This document shows, piece by piece, positions 44,751 to 56,132 of a stretch of 64,000 nt of DNA. The stretch spans positions 78,968,160 to 79,032,159 of the forward strand of contig NC_088202.1 of assembly GCF_037126465.1 (NCBI RefSeq). The letters run 5' to 3'. The DNA comes from Ornithodoros turicata (taxonomy: Eukaryota > Arthropoda > Arachnida > Ixodida > Argasidae). The position numbers and the translations under genes are program-made. The notes beneath the pieces were generated by a model, which saw only the letters and a program-made list of their open reading frames with translations, made no database searches and had not been told where the DNA came from. Each line of letters starts with the position of its first letter. Within the stretch, counting starts at the first letter, position 1.

Positions 44751-46364
44751 GCTTCCCTCTCTCACTTTTTTTTTTCTAGTGGGTTCTGAATGAAAAAGAC
44801 GTGTTCCTGTGATGTATCGCCCTGCTTGTTCAGAAAGTGTTTGCCTAAATTAATTACTGCTTTGAGTTTACTTCATATGATCGCTCGATTGATATTAATA
44901 AAAATATTCTACTAGTTGGGAAAGTATTTTTAAGTTGTGTGCGTTGATTTTCGCTGTAGCAAACTTTTACATTAATTTGCATTTCAGATCAGTTGTTTGT
45001 TTGTGGCTTCTGCGTGTAGAAATTACTATTGCAAAGTTATCATAAAATGATGTAATCAAATGTGATTCTCGTTTTCGAATGAGTATTGTTTCTATCATTG
45101 AATAAATTTGACTTTCTCTCTTTGCTTCAGATATTCAATCGATTGATATTTTGTGAGTTGAGAATAATGGATGCATAATAGTTGTGTCTGATTTGAAATA
45201 CATTAAATGCAATGTTTCTCGTTTTGATTTAGTATTGTTTCCATCGATAATATTTATCCTTTGCTTACATAATGTTTCTCTAAACCAATTTGCACTGACA
45301 TGGAAGCCTGTTCTTAGATTTTTTGGCGTACTACTGTTTGTTTTGATAGAATTCTTATTGTGTTCTTGAGAATCGAATAATTGTAACGTCTATTTGCGAT
45401 AGTTGATCAATAAAAAATTTCGGCTCTGTACACCGGTCCTAAGAATATTTCCATTTGGGTGAAAGAATGTCAAAGAGAGAGAGATAGAGAGTCCCCACCC
45501 CATAGAATGACAAAGGACGTGCGGATTCTTCGCTTTGTGCTGTATAGAGGGAGAGAGTGACCCCACCGGGCTCAGGTAGCAAAGATTGGCTGTACTGTGT
45601 AAAGCTTGTCTGTACTGCGTGTGTTGGATATCTCTGTCAAGGTAATGTTTATAGTGCCTGAGTAGGACGAAAATTGTATATTGTTCGACTAGATTAGGTT
45701 GCAACGATGATTTTATGATAATTCAAAAGATAGATTATTTCCATTTCAATTTATCAAATTTGTAATGATTGATAGTTTGTTTCGATAATATTTTCCTGTG
45801 TTGTTTACATGTTGGCAGATGCGCCGTTTAGAGTGTTTCTCTGATATTCATTTGTGCATGTTTATCGTTTTGATAGATTGATTTTAAATTATTTTTCCTT
45901 TGTGTACCTCTCGTTTGGATGGTGCTTTGGTTTGGCTCTCTATTAGCTGTTGATCTTGTTTCTCATTATTTTCTTGCATGTATCTATTGTTTACGTGTGG
46001 ATGATGCACCATTCAAAGTGTTTTTTTGCTATTCAGCGTTAGCTCTGTGCTGTATTAAATTCGTCATGTTTCTCGTTTTGATAAATTATTTTTCAATTAT
46101 TTTCCTGTGCGTATCTCTTGTTTGGATGATGCATTGGTTTGGCTCTCTATTAGCTCTTGATCGTGTTTCTCGTTATTTCCTTGTGTGTGTGCTATTCACG
46201 TCATAAGAAATTGATTAATTGTGTCATGTTGGAATATTCAACTTAGCCTCCCATATTCTTTATTATGTGTGTTGTGTTTCTTCCATTTCATGTTTTTTTT
46301 TTGCTAGGTTTTTTTCCTTCATGCAGAGTTACAGCATAATTCCTGCCACTATTTTGCTTTACTA
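44751..46364. other. AT-rich interior with a two-copy 207-bp repeat
   Basis: No gene recognised. TTTGGCTCTCTATTAGCT occurs at 45931 and 46138, 207 bp apart, within a longer tandem duplication (about 45880-46200) rich in TTTCTCGTT and GTGTGTAT. From about 46203 to 46364 a diverged copy of part of the terminal repeat's AT-rich block appears, which suggests that the terminal repeat grew by module duplication. Confidence 0.45.
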
Positions 46365-47493
46365 TACTTGCGTGTAAACCGCCTACCGCACCGCTGTTGT
46401 ATCGAAAAAATTATGAAAGAAGTCAGCCCAGGAGGAAAAATTGCCAAAGAAGTCGGCCCAGGTGTGACGGTATCATCGCCTGGCTGGGATGACATTGTGC
46501 ATGTCCCTACTTACATGTAAACCACTCACGCGCCGCCTGAAAAAAATTGCGAACGAAGTCGACCCAGGTGGAAAAATCGCCAGAGAAGTCGGCCCAGGGT
46601 GCACAACGATAATGGCACGCCCAGCCCTTCGGACCGCTGGTAAGCTCCCGGACAGACCCTCACCCGCCCGCGCACTACCCATCGCGCGCCAGAAAAAAAA
46701 ATCCTGAGAGAAGTCGGCCCAGGTCGAAAAATGCCCGACGGTAAACGAAGGCCCTCCGCCAATTCCACCGATCACTGCATAAGATTCTGATTAATTGTGC
46801 CATAACGGAATATTAGCTGTTGTGCATGAAGTTACGTACATCCTGACAGAACTTTGTAATTAAAACTTCGCTATGGTACTCACGTATAATAATGTTAGAC
46901 TTTTTATAATAAAACTTTTAATTTTGATTGTAAACCTATTGATTAAAAATATCTTCTTTGATTAAAATGTGCTACCCTTTCTGCTTAGTTGAAAACTTGC
47001 GTGATTATCACTAATAAAAAATATTGTGTATGATGTGTGATACCCCTTCAATACTATTGCATCATGCCTGTAATAAGTATAACTTTTGTTACGTGTATTG
47101 TGTTTCTTCTGCATCAGATTTTTGGCTAAGTTTTTCTACTTCACACAGAGTCATAACATAATTTTCGACACTAATGACTTTAATAAATATATTTTCACTT
47201 GTACTTTTGTGTATGGCTATCCTCTGCATGTAAACCGCTTACTGCACACCTGTTGTAGCGGGAAAAAATTGCGATTCAAGTCGGCCCAGGCTAAAAAAAT
47301 GACGAAAGCAGTCGGCCCAGGCTGAAAAATGTGAGAGGGTAAGCGCGCACGCAGCCCTCCCCCGCCGGTTAGCGCGCGCACAACCCTCCGCCCACCTGCC
47401 GCGCGGGGAAAAATACGCGCAGGACTCAGGGCAGGGCCCAGGGGTCCAGGTCTCTAACTCTCATGGGTTTTCTCTCCCAACCCCTACATACTA
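46365..47493 (-). repeat. Right terminal inverted repeat of the large element
   Basis: It mirrors the left arm module by module: GAAGTCGGCCCAGG units, an AT-rich block, then the GC-rich outer block. Identity with the left arm is very high over the outer 700 bp, including the AT-rich block and the TACACGTAATAAAAG region. A recent insertion or arm-to-arm gene conversion would explain this. Confidence 0.85.
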
Positions 47494-48654
47494 CTGGTGC
47501 TACATGGCAGAAGCCTTGCGGCAGGCGAAACAATTTGCTGCACCAGCTGCACTTCCTCTCAGCCTCGTTCCCAGTACTAGATCTGAGCGTGTCCAATGTT
47601 GAATATGTGTTCTGTCCACGAAACGCACATTCAAAGTCATCACACCAACCACCAGTCGTCACATCTGCCCCGAATGCATCGCTTGTATTCTTTCATGCTT
47701 CCGCTCGTGCACAAGTTGGAAAGCAAAATAGCACACATAATACAGAACTTTACAAAGAGATATTCAAAGGTGCTCACATTTGTGCGCGGTTCTAATGTTG
47801 AAAACCAGGACGAGACGGTACCTCGACCAAGCTCGATGAGTTCAAAACAAACACTAATGCCGATGGCTGTCGCTGTCTTATGTGACAATGAGAGCGTAAA
47901 GTTTCCTTTTAAAACTCGAGTGAAACTGCGAAGATGTCACAATTTCGACACTCGAGGGAATTATTTGTGAAGCGAATTATTATTCTGTTGGAAAAGAAGT
48001 TGCGCTAACGACCTCATGATAATTGTAAAGTGCGGTTTTCACGGGTGCAACGCATAGTGTGTGTACTCTGGCGCCTGCATGTCTGGAACCACAGCAGACC
48101 GCTTCACATTAAAACACTGCGTCAGTCTGGTGAGCACAGCAAGCGTACTAGAAGGCATCAAAATAATTCTGGTGTCATAGTAGGCCACTCTGATCAGGAC
48201 ATCAAAAACAGCATGCCAGTAGTGTGCACATCAGGAGAACCCGACAGCACCAGAATCGCCATGGTGTCGCATCAGACAATTTTGATGTGCACATTACAAA
48301 CCCCACAAGAGTCTAGTGTTAACGCCAGGAACACCACAAAGCACCAGAATAAATCTGGTGTGTTTTTTTTTTCAGTCGGGGCGCCGTGAGTGCATGGGCA
48401 GCCCGATTGATAATAGTAATGATTATGATGATGACAATGATAATTATAATAATGGGCTGTCTTATATAGAATAGCTCAAGTTTGCCTTTCCTGTAAGTAA
48501 AGAAAGTAGACTAACACATCTTAGAATACGTTTCATGGCGCTCCGAGTTTCATGGTTAGATGATTCCGTTATGTATACTAGACTGATAAACAAATGTGAA
48601 CTCACTACTATACTTGGGAACGTGATCACAACGCAAGAGAGCCACTTCCGTACC
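47494..48654. other. Unassigned sequence
   Basis: ORFs at 47463-47795 and 47596-47970 overlap in different frames and lack motifs. Between 48150 and 48365 CACCAGAAT/ATTCTGGTG words recur on both strands (ACACCAGA...TCTGGTGTG), suggesting an uncharacterised hairpin repeat. (AATGATTATGATG)-type AT-rich repeats follow at 48411-48455. Confidence 0.4.
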
Positions 48655-48957
48655 TGAATACCCCAATAGTACCGGCCTCGGTACCTCACTCGGTAGCGTC
48701 CCTGCTTACCTAAGACTGCGGGTTGAATCCCTCCGGCCGGAGACGGTAGCAATGTGTGGGAGATAAACATTGCTTCTAATGTTAAAGAATCGAAGGTGGT
48801 GGAAATTATACACAGCGGCGCGTGCAGCACGTCACCACACACAACGGGCTGACTAACGTTACGTGTAAATGTATTCCCAGTTAACGTGGCGTTATGTACC
48901 CACGTGATTAAATGCTCCGTGGCTTCTGGTATGCTGAGCAAATAAAACACATCAATC
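48655..48957 (+). mobile_element. Second tRNA-related SINE-like repeat
   Basis: CCTCACTCGGTAGCGTCCC (A-box-like) is followed about 35 bp later by GGGTTGAATCCC (B-box-like, lacking the C of GGTTCGAATCC). The body then reads GTGTGGGAGATAAACATTGC, GAAGGTGGTGGAAATTATA and ends with GAGCAAATAAAACAC. It differs from the SINE at 55.8 kb in everything past the head, so it is a separate family. No clear target duplication. Confidence 0.5.
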
Positions 48958-50328
48958 ATCATCGATCATGAAATCAATAGATACATCAAGCAATCCTTTT
49001 TGACGGGTTTCAGTGTCACTTGCGACGCACATTCGCCCTTATCGCGAGCCATATTCTCAAACAATAAGCAGCAGCTGCAGACAAAAGGACACAGTCGAAT
49101 GAAAGTAGACTTTCTTTAAGAACTATAATGACATGACGTGCAGTTGTGGAGATTAAATTGCATCACCAGGAAGTAATAGTTGTGCAATGCAATCTAGCGC
49201 AACGACTAATGACCAGCAAAGGTCAAGGCCTCAACTCCCGCCGCGAAGCGCAGCACCTGCTCTCAGCTCTTAGCTAGCGTGTAGTATGAGGACATGGGTG
49301 TGAATGACCATTGAGTGCAACGAATTGGCTACATTGACAAACGTCTTTTTTTGGAAATGTTACAGCACAGATGATGAATGCTTCGAGTAAACGCAGATCG
49401 TATTGTGTGGAATGACTTCAACTCTGTCATCTCCGAATGCAAAGCGAATGCAGATGACGTGACACTGACGGATGATGCTATAGAGAAACTGCCTTAAATG
49501 AGTCGGGTGAACAGAGCAGTGCGAAGGGCATTCTATTATCAGATAGACCTGCATTGTATTGTGCGGTGATGGGCAGGAGTTCAACTACATGTTGGTGAAC
49601 TACTAGTGAAACTACTTTTTCTATAGCTGAGCGGGTATTGCAACTGCTTGATGAAAAGTAACTCAAACTAGGCAGACGCACGCTATCCGATGCTTAACTC
49701 CGCATATATAGCTGTTGCTGTAAAAACCGACGTTTTATTTAAAACAACTTGTTAGTTTTGGCTTTTTTCTGGTAGCACAGTCGATTTTTCTTTTAGTTCT
49801 AACTGTTCAAGGATGTCACAGCAGGACATTCGACATGACATAAATGCAGTGCAACTCTATTAGGTTCTGTGTAGTGTGGAAATGTATGGTTACAAAGGCA
49901 GATGAAACTACTTTGCCAAAGTTGGGTAGTTTAACTACTTACTCGAAAAAGTAGTGAGATAGTTGTCTCAATTACTACTTCGAGAGTAGTTAGTGCCCAT
50001 AAATGGTATTTTGTAGTCATGTGCAATTCGCTGGGGCCCAGTGTATGGAGGTTCAAGAAAGGGTGCAAGAGAGTACTGCGCGGCGTATTGCTACGTACTA
50101 GTATTGGAAACTGCAACAGCTGCCAATAGAGACAGCCTGCATTCTGAAACACAGCGGGGCAACGAATTGGAATGCTCGCATTAATGATATCCGTGATAGT
50201 ATTGAATGCTAGACGGAATTGCCTTGGAATGAGGTCGCACCCCCCTCCCTCCCCAATCTTTTGGACAGCCGTTGTAGCTATATTGACATGTATCTCGCTT
50301 TTTCTTCATCGCTTTGTAACGGTATATA
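48958..50328. other. Unassigned sequence with AACTACTTTTT repeats
   Basis: No gene. Words such as TTCAACTACATG, GAACTACTAGTG, GAAACTACTTTTT (49577-49622) and TAGTTTAACTACTTACTC, AATTACTACTTCG (49925-49980) recur on both strands, like the ends of a dispersed repeat related to the GTAATTGATTAC-type elements near 57 kb. Confidence 0.4.
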
Positions 50329-50696
50329 CAGGGTGGTCCACCAACCATGACAGATATTCATAGTAAAAAACGTAGGCCCGGAGAGACATGCGGTCAAGGC
50401 ATTTTTTTTCTGCCAATAACTCTTGCCATATATTAATAACATTTTCATTTCATTTCAATTGACGGAAAGTTCATTTCTTGAATTCAACTCCGAAATTTCC
50501 CAAGGCAACCTAACGTTTTCTTTGCGGAAATGGGTTCTCCTTGGTCATTTTACTCAGTGTAGCACATAATCCCACTCGTAATGCAATGGCAATTACCGAA
50601 ATAAATTCGCCGAAACTCCGTGGAAATTAGCCCTTGGCTCCGCCTCTTTTTTGACGGCTTGTAGTTCGAGTGCAAAGCTGCGAAGAAAGGAGGTTA

Positions 50697-50852
50697 CATT
50701 GACACGCCATACGAGGGGGTAAAGGGTTACAAGCCTTACCCATGGAACAAACACGCGCGGTGAGTGCGAGAATCAGAGCTATCTTATCAAAAATGAGGTC
50801 ACCCGACGGCTTGTAACCCTTTCCCCCCCTTCTGTGGCGTGTCAATATTGTG
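50697..50852. repeat. Nested hairpin with GACACGCCA arms
   Basis: ATTGACACGCCATACGAGGG, then GGTAAAGGGTTACAAGCC (50697-50734), pairs with GGCTTGTAACCCTTTCC and TGTGGCGTGTCAAT (50808-50848), giving arms of about 36 bp with few mismatches. It lies immediately inside the left terminal repeat and is absent from the right, so it may be a small MITE inserted there. Confidence 0.6.
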
Positions 50853-51609
50853 GTGGCGCCACTGGTGGCTAACAAAGAAGCGCGAAAGCGCGTACTTCAC
50901 CTTGTACTTCATGTTCTCGTTCTGGACTTGGCTGCGTACCGATCACAGCATGTTCATTCCCTGCATCTCATGTCACAGTCATTAAAGGTACTATAAAGCA
51001 GTCGCGGTGCAACCACATGTTTTGTGTGCCCTGAATTGTGTACGTCCTCAGGAGTAAAATGCCGCAAAATGTTCTCACATAGACGTTATAGCTCCCGAAA
51101 AAATGCAAATTTAAATCTACTGGCAACACTGTGGCGAAGCAGACCGACGAAACGCCAACTCCGCCACGTACGGCGGCGAAAATGTCTCATGCGCACGACT
51201 CTGGGCCAAACAGAGCGACGTACGATAGCAGCGCCACGGTGCTGAAACAAAGCCCAGGTATAGACGTTTCGCTACTGGGTGCAAGATTCGGCTTTTGTTT
51301 ATTTTATTTCACACAAATTACATTTTCTCAAAAGGTAGTATTTGCAAATCCCAACAGGAAAGCCATCTGTTTATCGGTCTCCTTGTTTACAGGGTTGCTT
51401 GACAAATTGAAGACTTCTTCCCACCTGGCGTCGCCCCGACATTCTTGACTACGTTTTTATTTACCAACTAAAAATGCTTAGAGTAAACTCCTGTGCATGT
51501 TACTTGTTGTGCTGAACCTTTGAGTCTGGCACTCTCACGTCATGCTGATTGCATAGGTTCGACCTCGACTGCTTTATATAGTACATTTAAACAGTTACTC
51601 ACACACGGC
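50853..51609. other. Interior of the DNA element, no gene recognised
   Basis: GC-balanced sequence with short ORFs (for example 51131-51448, with ETPTPPRTAAKMSHAHDSGP) that I cannot assign. No transposase motif seen. Confidence 0.4.
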
Positions 51610-51902
51610 TATCTCAAATGTAACTCCCTTTCTTCGCAGCTTTGCGCTCAAACTACGAGCTGTCAAAAAAGAGGCGGAGCCAAGGGCTCATTTCCACGGA
51701 TTTTCGGCGAATTTATTTCGGCAATTGCCATTGCATTACGAGTGGGATTATGTGCTATACTGAGTAAAATGACCACGGGGAACCCATTTCCGCAAAGAAA
51801 ACGTTATGTTGCCTTGGGAAATTTCGGACTTCAATTCGAGAAAATAACTTTCCGTCACTTGAAATGAAATAAAAATGTTACCAATATGTGGCAAAAGTTA
51901 TT

Positions 51903-53280
51903 CACAAGAGGGGCAAAGCGGGGTAGTTGGTACAAGTTCATATCGGCTTACTGCAGCAATAGACGCGGACAAAGGAGTTAGAACATAAAAGGGATCGACA
52001 AACCACCTGCAGGCTCTCAACTAAGTGAAGTTTAATCAAAGATGAAGTATAGAACAAACATTGTAGGTCATCATAGGGCATATCAGACCCAGCATTCGGT
52101 ATGTGGATGATTTTTTGTTTGTTTACAGTACTGATAAAGACAGTGTGTTGGATACTTTTAGAAGCAGCGCTATGGGACTATCTCTTACCATTGAACTCCC
52201 CAAACAAGATGCTCTACAATTCTTGGATTTATATATCACCAATGATCAGAATCATACATGTTGGAAATACCATCCTAGAGCAAAAAAGGGGGATCCTGCC
52301 ATATAGCTCCGCACACTCAAAATTGGTCAAAAGGGCGGTTGCAAAATCTGCAATGCGTGCTTCCCTCAATAAATCCTGTTCTCACACCGTAGTCTCTAGC
52401 TTTGTGGCGCAACTGGAAAGGCTCCGGCTAGCATGTTACCCAGAGACCATTCTTCTGACGATAGCACAATCCCTAGTCAAGGAATTTAAATATGATCACT
52501 CCATCAGCCAGCGCACCCGACCGCCTGGGAGGCCAGTCTGCATCCCCTACATACACAGGGTCTCTCACAATATGATGAGAATTGCAGCTAGATATGATAC
52601 TAATATCGTGTTTTCAGCTCAGCAAAAATTGCAAACTCTATGTTTTAGAGTTAATCAACAAAATCCACCAACTATCTGTGAGGTGCGCTACCGCAAACCT
52701 TTCGTTACAAGTAACCTAGGGCCGGTGTATTCCATCCCGCTGAATTGCGGTAAGATCTATGTTGGGCAATCTGGTCGATATCAGATTAATGGAACACGCG
52801 TCTTCCTTAGGTCGAGCCCCATCTAGTAACCTTGCACTCCATTGTAGGCAATGCTCATGTACATCTATGTTTCACCAGGCTTCAGTGCTATCAGCACATA
52901 GAGACCAAACTGTGCGTGAAATAACGGAGGCCTTTGTCATCCACATGTTTGGTGAAAAATGTGTCAGCTCCCCTTCCTTATCACTTACTAACCAGGAAAA
53001 GGAATTTCTTAACGCTGTACGTAATTTGTTGAATCTATAGTTGAAACCTCAAGGTCAGGAATATGACTGCAACACTTTCTAGGCTACCACGTGGTGAATC
53101 TGTGAACTTCATGACGTATGCTGGGTCTGATATGCCGTATGATGACGTACAATTTTTGTTCTATACATACTTCCTCTTTGATTAAACTTCACTTAGTTGA
53201 GAGTTTGCAGGTGGTTTCTTCCTTTTATGTTCTAACTCCTTTGACCGCGTCTATTGCTGCAGTAAGCTGATATGCAAAAA
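51903..53280 (+). mobile_element. Penelope-like retroelement, 5'-truncated, with inverted flanking copy
   Basis: Coding part: RYVDDFLFVYS (about 52095-52127) is the reverse transcriptase catalytic box; LPKQDALQFLDLYI follows; a frame change near 52290 (A/G homopolymer) leads into YSSAHSKLVKRAVAKSAMRA, then VYSIPLNCGKIYVGQSGR (about 52718-52775), the GIY-YIG nuclease; a second shift leads to RLMEHASSLG, LHCRQCSCTS and a C-terminal FGEKCVSSPSLSL ending at 53040. The 3' UTR (53113-53274) reappears inverted at 51939-52096 directly in front of the truncated ORF, an arrangement typical of Penelope-like insertions. TTATT lies at both borders (51898-51902, 53281-53285) as a short target duplication. 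Two frameshifts make this copy inactive. Confidence 0.85.
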
Positions 53281-53364
53281 TTATTAGCAGAAAAAAAAAT
53301 CCCTTGACCGCATGTCTCTCCGGGGCCTACGTTTTATTTCTATCGGGTTTGGTGGACCACCCTG

Positions 53365-54828
53365 TATATATAGAGAGACGGTGATGAGAGGTGAGCATTC
53401 GCGCAAATGAACATGGCACGAAGACCTTGTTTACCTAAGCGTAACTGGCAAAACAAAGATATTTTCTCGGTATTTGTTCGATGATGGATGTGGCTTCAAG
53501 ACTCGCAGACACACTGCAGAGGGGGCGACGAAAGCCAGATGCTGCAGACTCTAGCTCTTTCCCAAATTTCCCTCTAACAAATGGTTGAAAGAAGCGGGTA
53601 CGATGCGAATGTAACAAATGTCAAGCTTCTTTGAAGTAGCCGGTGAAATGACAAGTTAATTGCAGTTCTATTGCGGATCAAATGACCATAATTCAAGTTA
53701 CGTTTCGTTAAGGTTACGTTTTTACCATTCCGATATTATTCCTTCTTACTGAATACTAATAGCTGCCAATGAAGTACGAATGGCCGCACACAAATAAGGG
53801 ATGAGCGGACACGAAATGCGGACGTATAAGTACACCGACAAATATATGAACGCAGTCAGAAGACAGTTCAAGACAAAAGACAGATCGTTCAAGGTGATCC
53901 ACTGTATTGTATTAAGAACACTCGCTACCGTAGTAATGCACATTTGACTTAAATGCGTACAATGAAGAAGATAGCCGTGCAATCTCTGAAAATTTATCCG
54001 TGCAGTGGCCTGAGCCAACACAACCTATAGATACAGAAAGCCTGCTTACTCGTCGACGTGACGTAACAACTATGAGTCAGCCAATCAGGATCGTGTTTTT
54101 AGCTGCGGTAGCCAATCATGAACGAGCTTTCAACGGTCGTAGTTATGGAGACGAACCACCGTCGTCTGCGAGTAGTGATTGAACGTCCCAGCGTACTAAA
54201 TGGAAAAACTTTAAAATAAAGCGCAAAAACAGTCCCATATCTTTCTCAAGACTGATTTCCTGAAAATCATGTTGCACTTTTTGCCTACAGAGCCAGGTCT
54301 ACAGGTTCCAAGTTAGCTCAATCATTTGCGAGTTGTTGAATTCGGAGAACGGTGATTCGCAGTAGCAGACGAATTCTGACTTTATATGTCCACGTAGCGA
54401 ACGAGGGAGCGGAGGCAATAAGCAGGTCTTCTGTATCTAGATGGCGTTGTCTGAGCCCTCAGCTCTCTTACGTTACAATTTTCGCCCCAATTGCACACGT
54501 AGTTTTTTACATAAAATTTGCAATACTGCGCTGAGGAATATGTCACCAACTCCGCGTTGCTCGTCGAGTACAGCGGCAAAACTGCATTGTATGTGCATAA
54601 CACTGGGTCTAAAAAGAAAATGTTGGCTACATGACGGCTACGTAGTCATCAGGAGCAGCAAATCATTCTCGCGTGCCTAGATCACTGTTGCCTTGACGAA
54701 TTTGGGATTAATTCCCACCACACGTCACCCCGAGCCCTTTAAGTTCAATTTTGCTTGCAGATTAAAAATGTTAAGAGTGCTTTATCAAATATATAATTCG
54801 TTGCTCTGGGTTTACAAGTAACAAACTG
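53365..54828. other. Unassigned sequence
   Basis: No gene or repeat structure that I can support. Short ORFs lack motifs. Confidence 0.45.
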
Positions 54829-55281
54829 TTAAAGCCCCTCCCCCCCTTCCCACCCGACGTGACAATCCTGGAATTGACTATGATGCCTGGATGTTTTACA
54901 TGGGTTCCTCGGACGCTGTAATGGAAATGTGGGCACAGTTCCGTTTGAAGATGTCCCAAAATATGCTCCAAAATATGCTCCCACAATATGCACCACGAAC
55001 CGCCCAATAGCCAATACTAACCGATTCCTGCTGGAAGGAAATGCATTACGCCAACTGCACACCCGGTCTCTTCTCAGTACTTGAAAGTACCCGCTCTCAT
55101 CGATCAGTTCGTGAACACAATGCACTGCTCGAAGGTCAAAACAGTTGCACATGTGTGTGAGAAAACACCCAGAATTCACCGTCTGGCTGAACACTGAAGC
55201 GCTTTTCATCGTTTCAATGTTCCGCAATATCTGTTTTCCAAGATTTTCCAACATTACTCTCACTTTTCTTTTTTCGAACAT
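54829..55281 (-). CDS. Hypothetical 150-codon ORF
   Basis: A minus-strand frame from 55281 to 54829 starts MFEKRKVRVMLENLGKQILR and contains FLTHMCNCFDLRAVHCVHEL and ESGYFQVLRRDRVCSWRN. The first hundred residues have balanced composition, while the end is biased (GGEGL), so the true coding segment may stop near 55000. I do not recognise a family and there is no neighbouring exon. A decayed transposon gene is possible. Confidence 0.2.
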   Translation of the reverse strand: MFEKRKVRVMLENLGKQILRNIETMKSASVFSQTVNSGCFLTHMCNCFDLRAVHCVHELIDESGYFQVLRRDRVCSWRNAFPSSRNRLVLAIGRFVVHIVGAYFGAYFGTSSNGTVPTFPLQRPRNPCKTSRHHSQFQDCHVGWEGGEGL

Positions 55282-55824
55282 GCAAAATCACGAAACAGTG
55301 GAGAAGGCCCAACGTGCAGGCTAGCTGGTGATTCATCATGAGGAAAACGCCTGAGACACAATTTACTCCGTCGTCTCTTTTCACCCCTGTGTCTCGGGGG
55401 GTTTTCCCCCACCATAAACTGCTTTATTTTCGTTTTTGCCGGAGTGCTTGAGCTTCACTCATCGGAAGAAAAAAGAGAACTGAGTGAAAGTGCAGCTACC
55501 GGATGAATTTAGATCCTAAAGAGCGAAACGAGTTTGGTGAGCGTGATCTGCCGCAATTGCTTCCCAGACGGGTATCGCAGTCAATACACACTGAACGATT
55601 CGAGGCACGTTCGCGCGTGAATCCTGTGACTTGAAGTTCGTGCGTGGTTCGCGCAGTCTTATTTTCTACGCATGCAATCCAATGATGCTGCAAAGAAAAT
55701 AATTTGAAAGAGGAAGTGAAGACCATAGACTACTTCCCGTCCTAGCTACGACAAAGTTTATGGCGCCGCCGTTCGTGTGCTGGTTGTTTGTTTTACTCTT
55801 TTAAAGTTTGTCTTACTTTTTATA
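55282..55824. other. Unassigned sequence
   Basis: Nothing recognisable before the SINE. Confidence 0.4.
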
Positions 55825-56132
55825 AGTTGTTCTACCAGCACTCGTGGCATAGTGGCTAGGATGATCGCTTTCCACGCAGAGTCTGAGTGGTGACGCGGGT
55901 TCGAATCCCCCCACACCGGCTGCGCTGCCTGAGGTTTTCCCTTGGGTTTTTGGCTGACTTTCCAGACGAATGTCGTCACAATTCCCCCTGAAATTGGCCC
56001 AGGACGCATACTAACCCCGTCCCTCACTCCTTCTTGTTATCTCTCCATCTGTCCACGTCTGCAAGCCGCTCGTATCTGCAGTTGCGTCGCGGCCCTAACA
56101 CGGAATTAATATATATATATGAGTTGTTCTAC
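55825..56132 (+). mobile_element. Complete tRNA-derived SINE with perfect 11-bp target duplication
   Basis: AGTTGTTCTAC occurs at 55825-55835 and 56122-56132, a perfect target-site duplication. The body (55836-56121) starts with a tRNA-like head: A box TGGCATAGTGGC (55845-55856) and an exact B box GGTTCGAATCC (55898-55908). The body continues with GAGGTTTTCCCTTGGGTTTT, GACTTTCCAGACGAATGTCG and GGCCCAGGACGCATAC. The tail CCATCTGTCCACGTCTGC, GCGGCCCTAACACGGAATTA ends in (AT)n. Pol III would transcribe it from the internal boxes, and LINE machinery would insert it. The intact duplication says this is the youngest SINE in the window. Confidence 0.9.

Larger units (their letters stand above)
39713..47493. 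mobile_element. 7.8 kb DNA element with modular inverted terminal repeats over 1.1 kb
   Basis: The outer ends TAGTATGTAGGGGTTGGGAG (39713 on) and the inverted CTCCCAACCCCTACATACTA (to 47493) are identical, and similarity continues inward for about 1.40 kb on the left and 1.13 kb on the right. Possible decayed 8-bp target duplications are GGTGCGAC before the left end and GGTGCTAC two bases after the right end. Long terminal repeats built of tandem modules recall foldback/Galileo-type elements of the P superfamily. Polintons also have long repeats but are larger. The 5.2 kb interior holds decayed ORFs and a LINE insertion. Superfamily remains open. Confidence 0.8.
50329..53364. mobile_element. 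DNA element with CAGGGTGGTCCACC ends, interrupted by a Penelope-like insertion
   Basis: The left end CAGGGTGGTCCACCAA (50329) and the inverted right end (to 53364) are flanked by TA-rich sequence consistent with a TA duplication. The terminal repeats are about 370 bp long. The left one runs to about 50700. The right one is in two pieces, 51610-51902 and 53286-53364, because a retroelement landed between them. Shared landmarks include CGTAGGCCCGGAGAGACATG, TTTGCGGAAATGGGTTC, TGCAATGGCAATT and GAGGCGGAGCCAAGGGCT. No transposase is visible in the 0.9 kb interior, so it is non-autonomous. Confidence 0.75.

Noticed and set aside
39713..47493. Polinton/Maverick element
   Set aside because: Long terminal repeats fit, but the element is only 7.8 kb and I see no DNA polymerase B, integrase, ATPase or capsid motif. 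The flanks do not show a 6-bp duplication.
55845..55910. A tRNA gene with A and B boxes
   Set aside because: The boxes belong to a SINE: the acceptor stem does not close, a long non-tRNA body follows, and an 11-bp target duplication flanks the whole unit.
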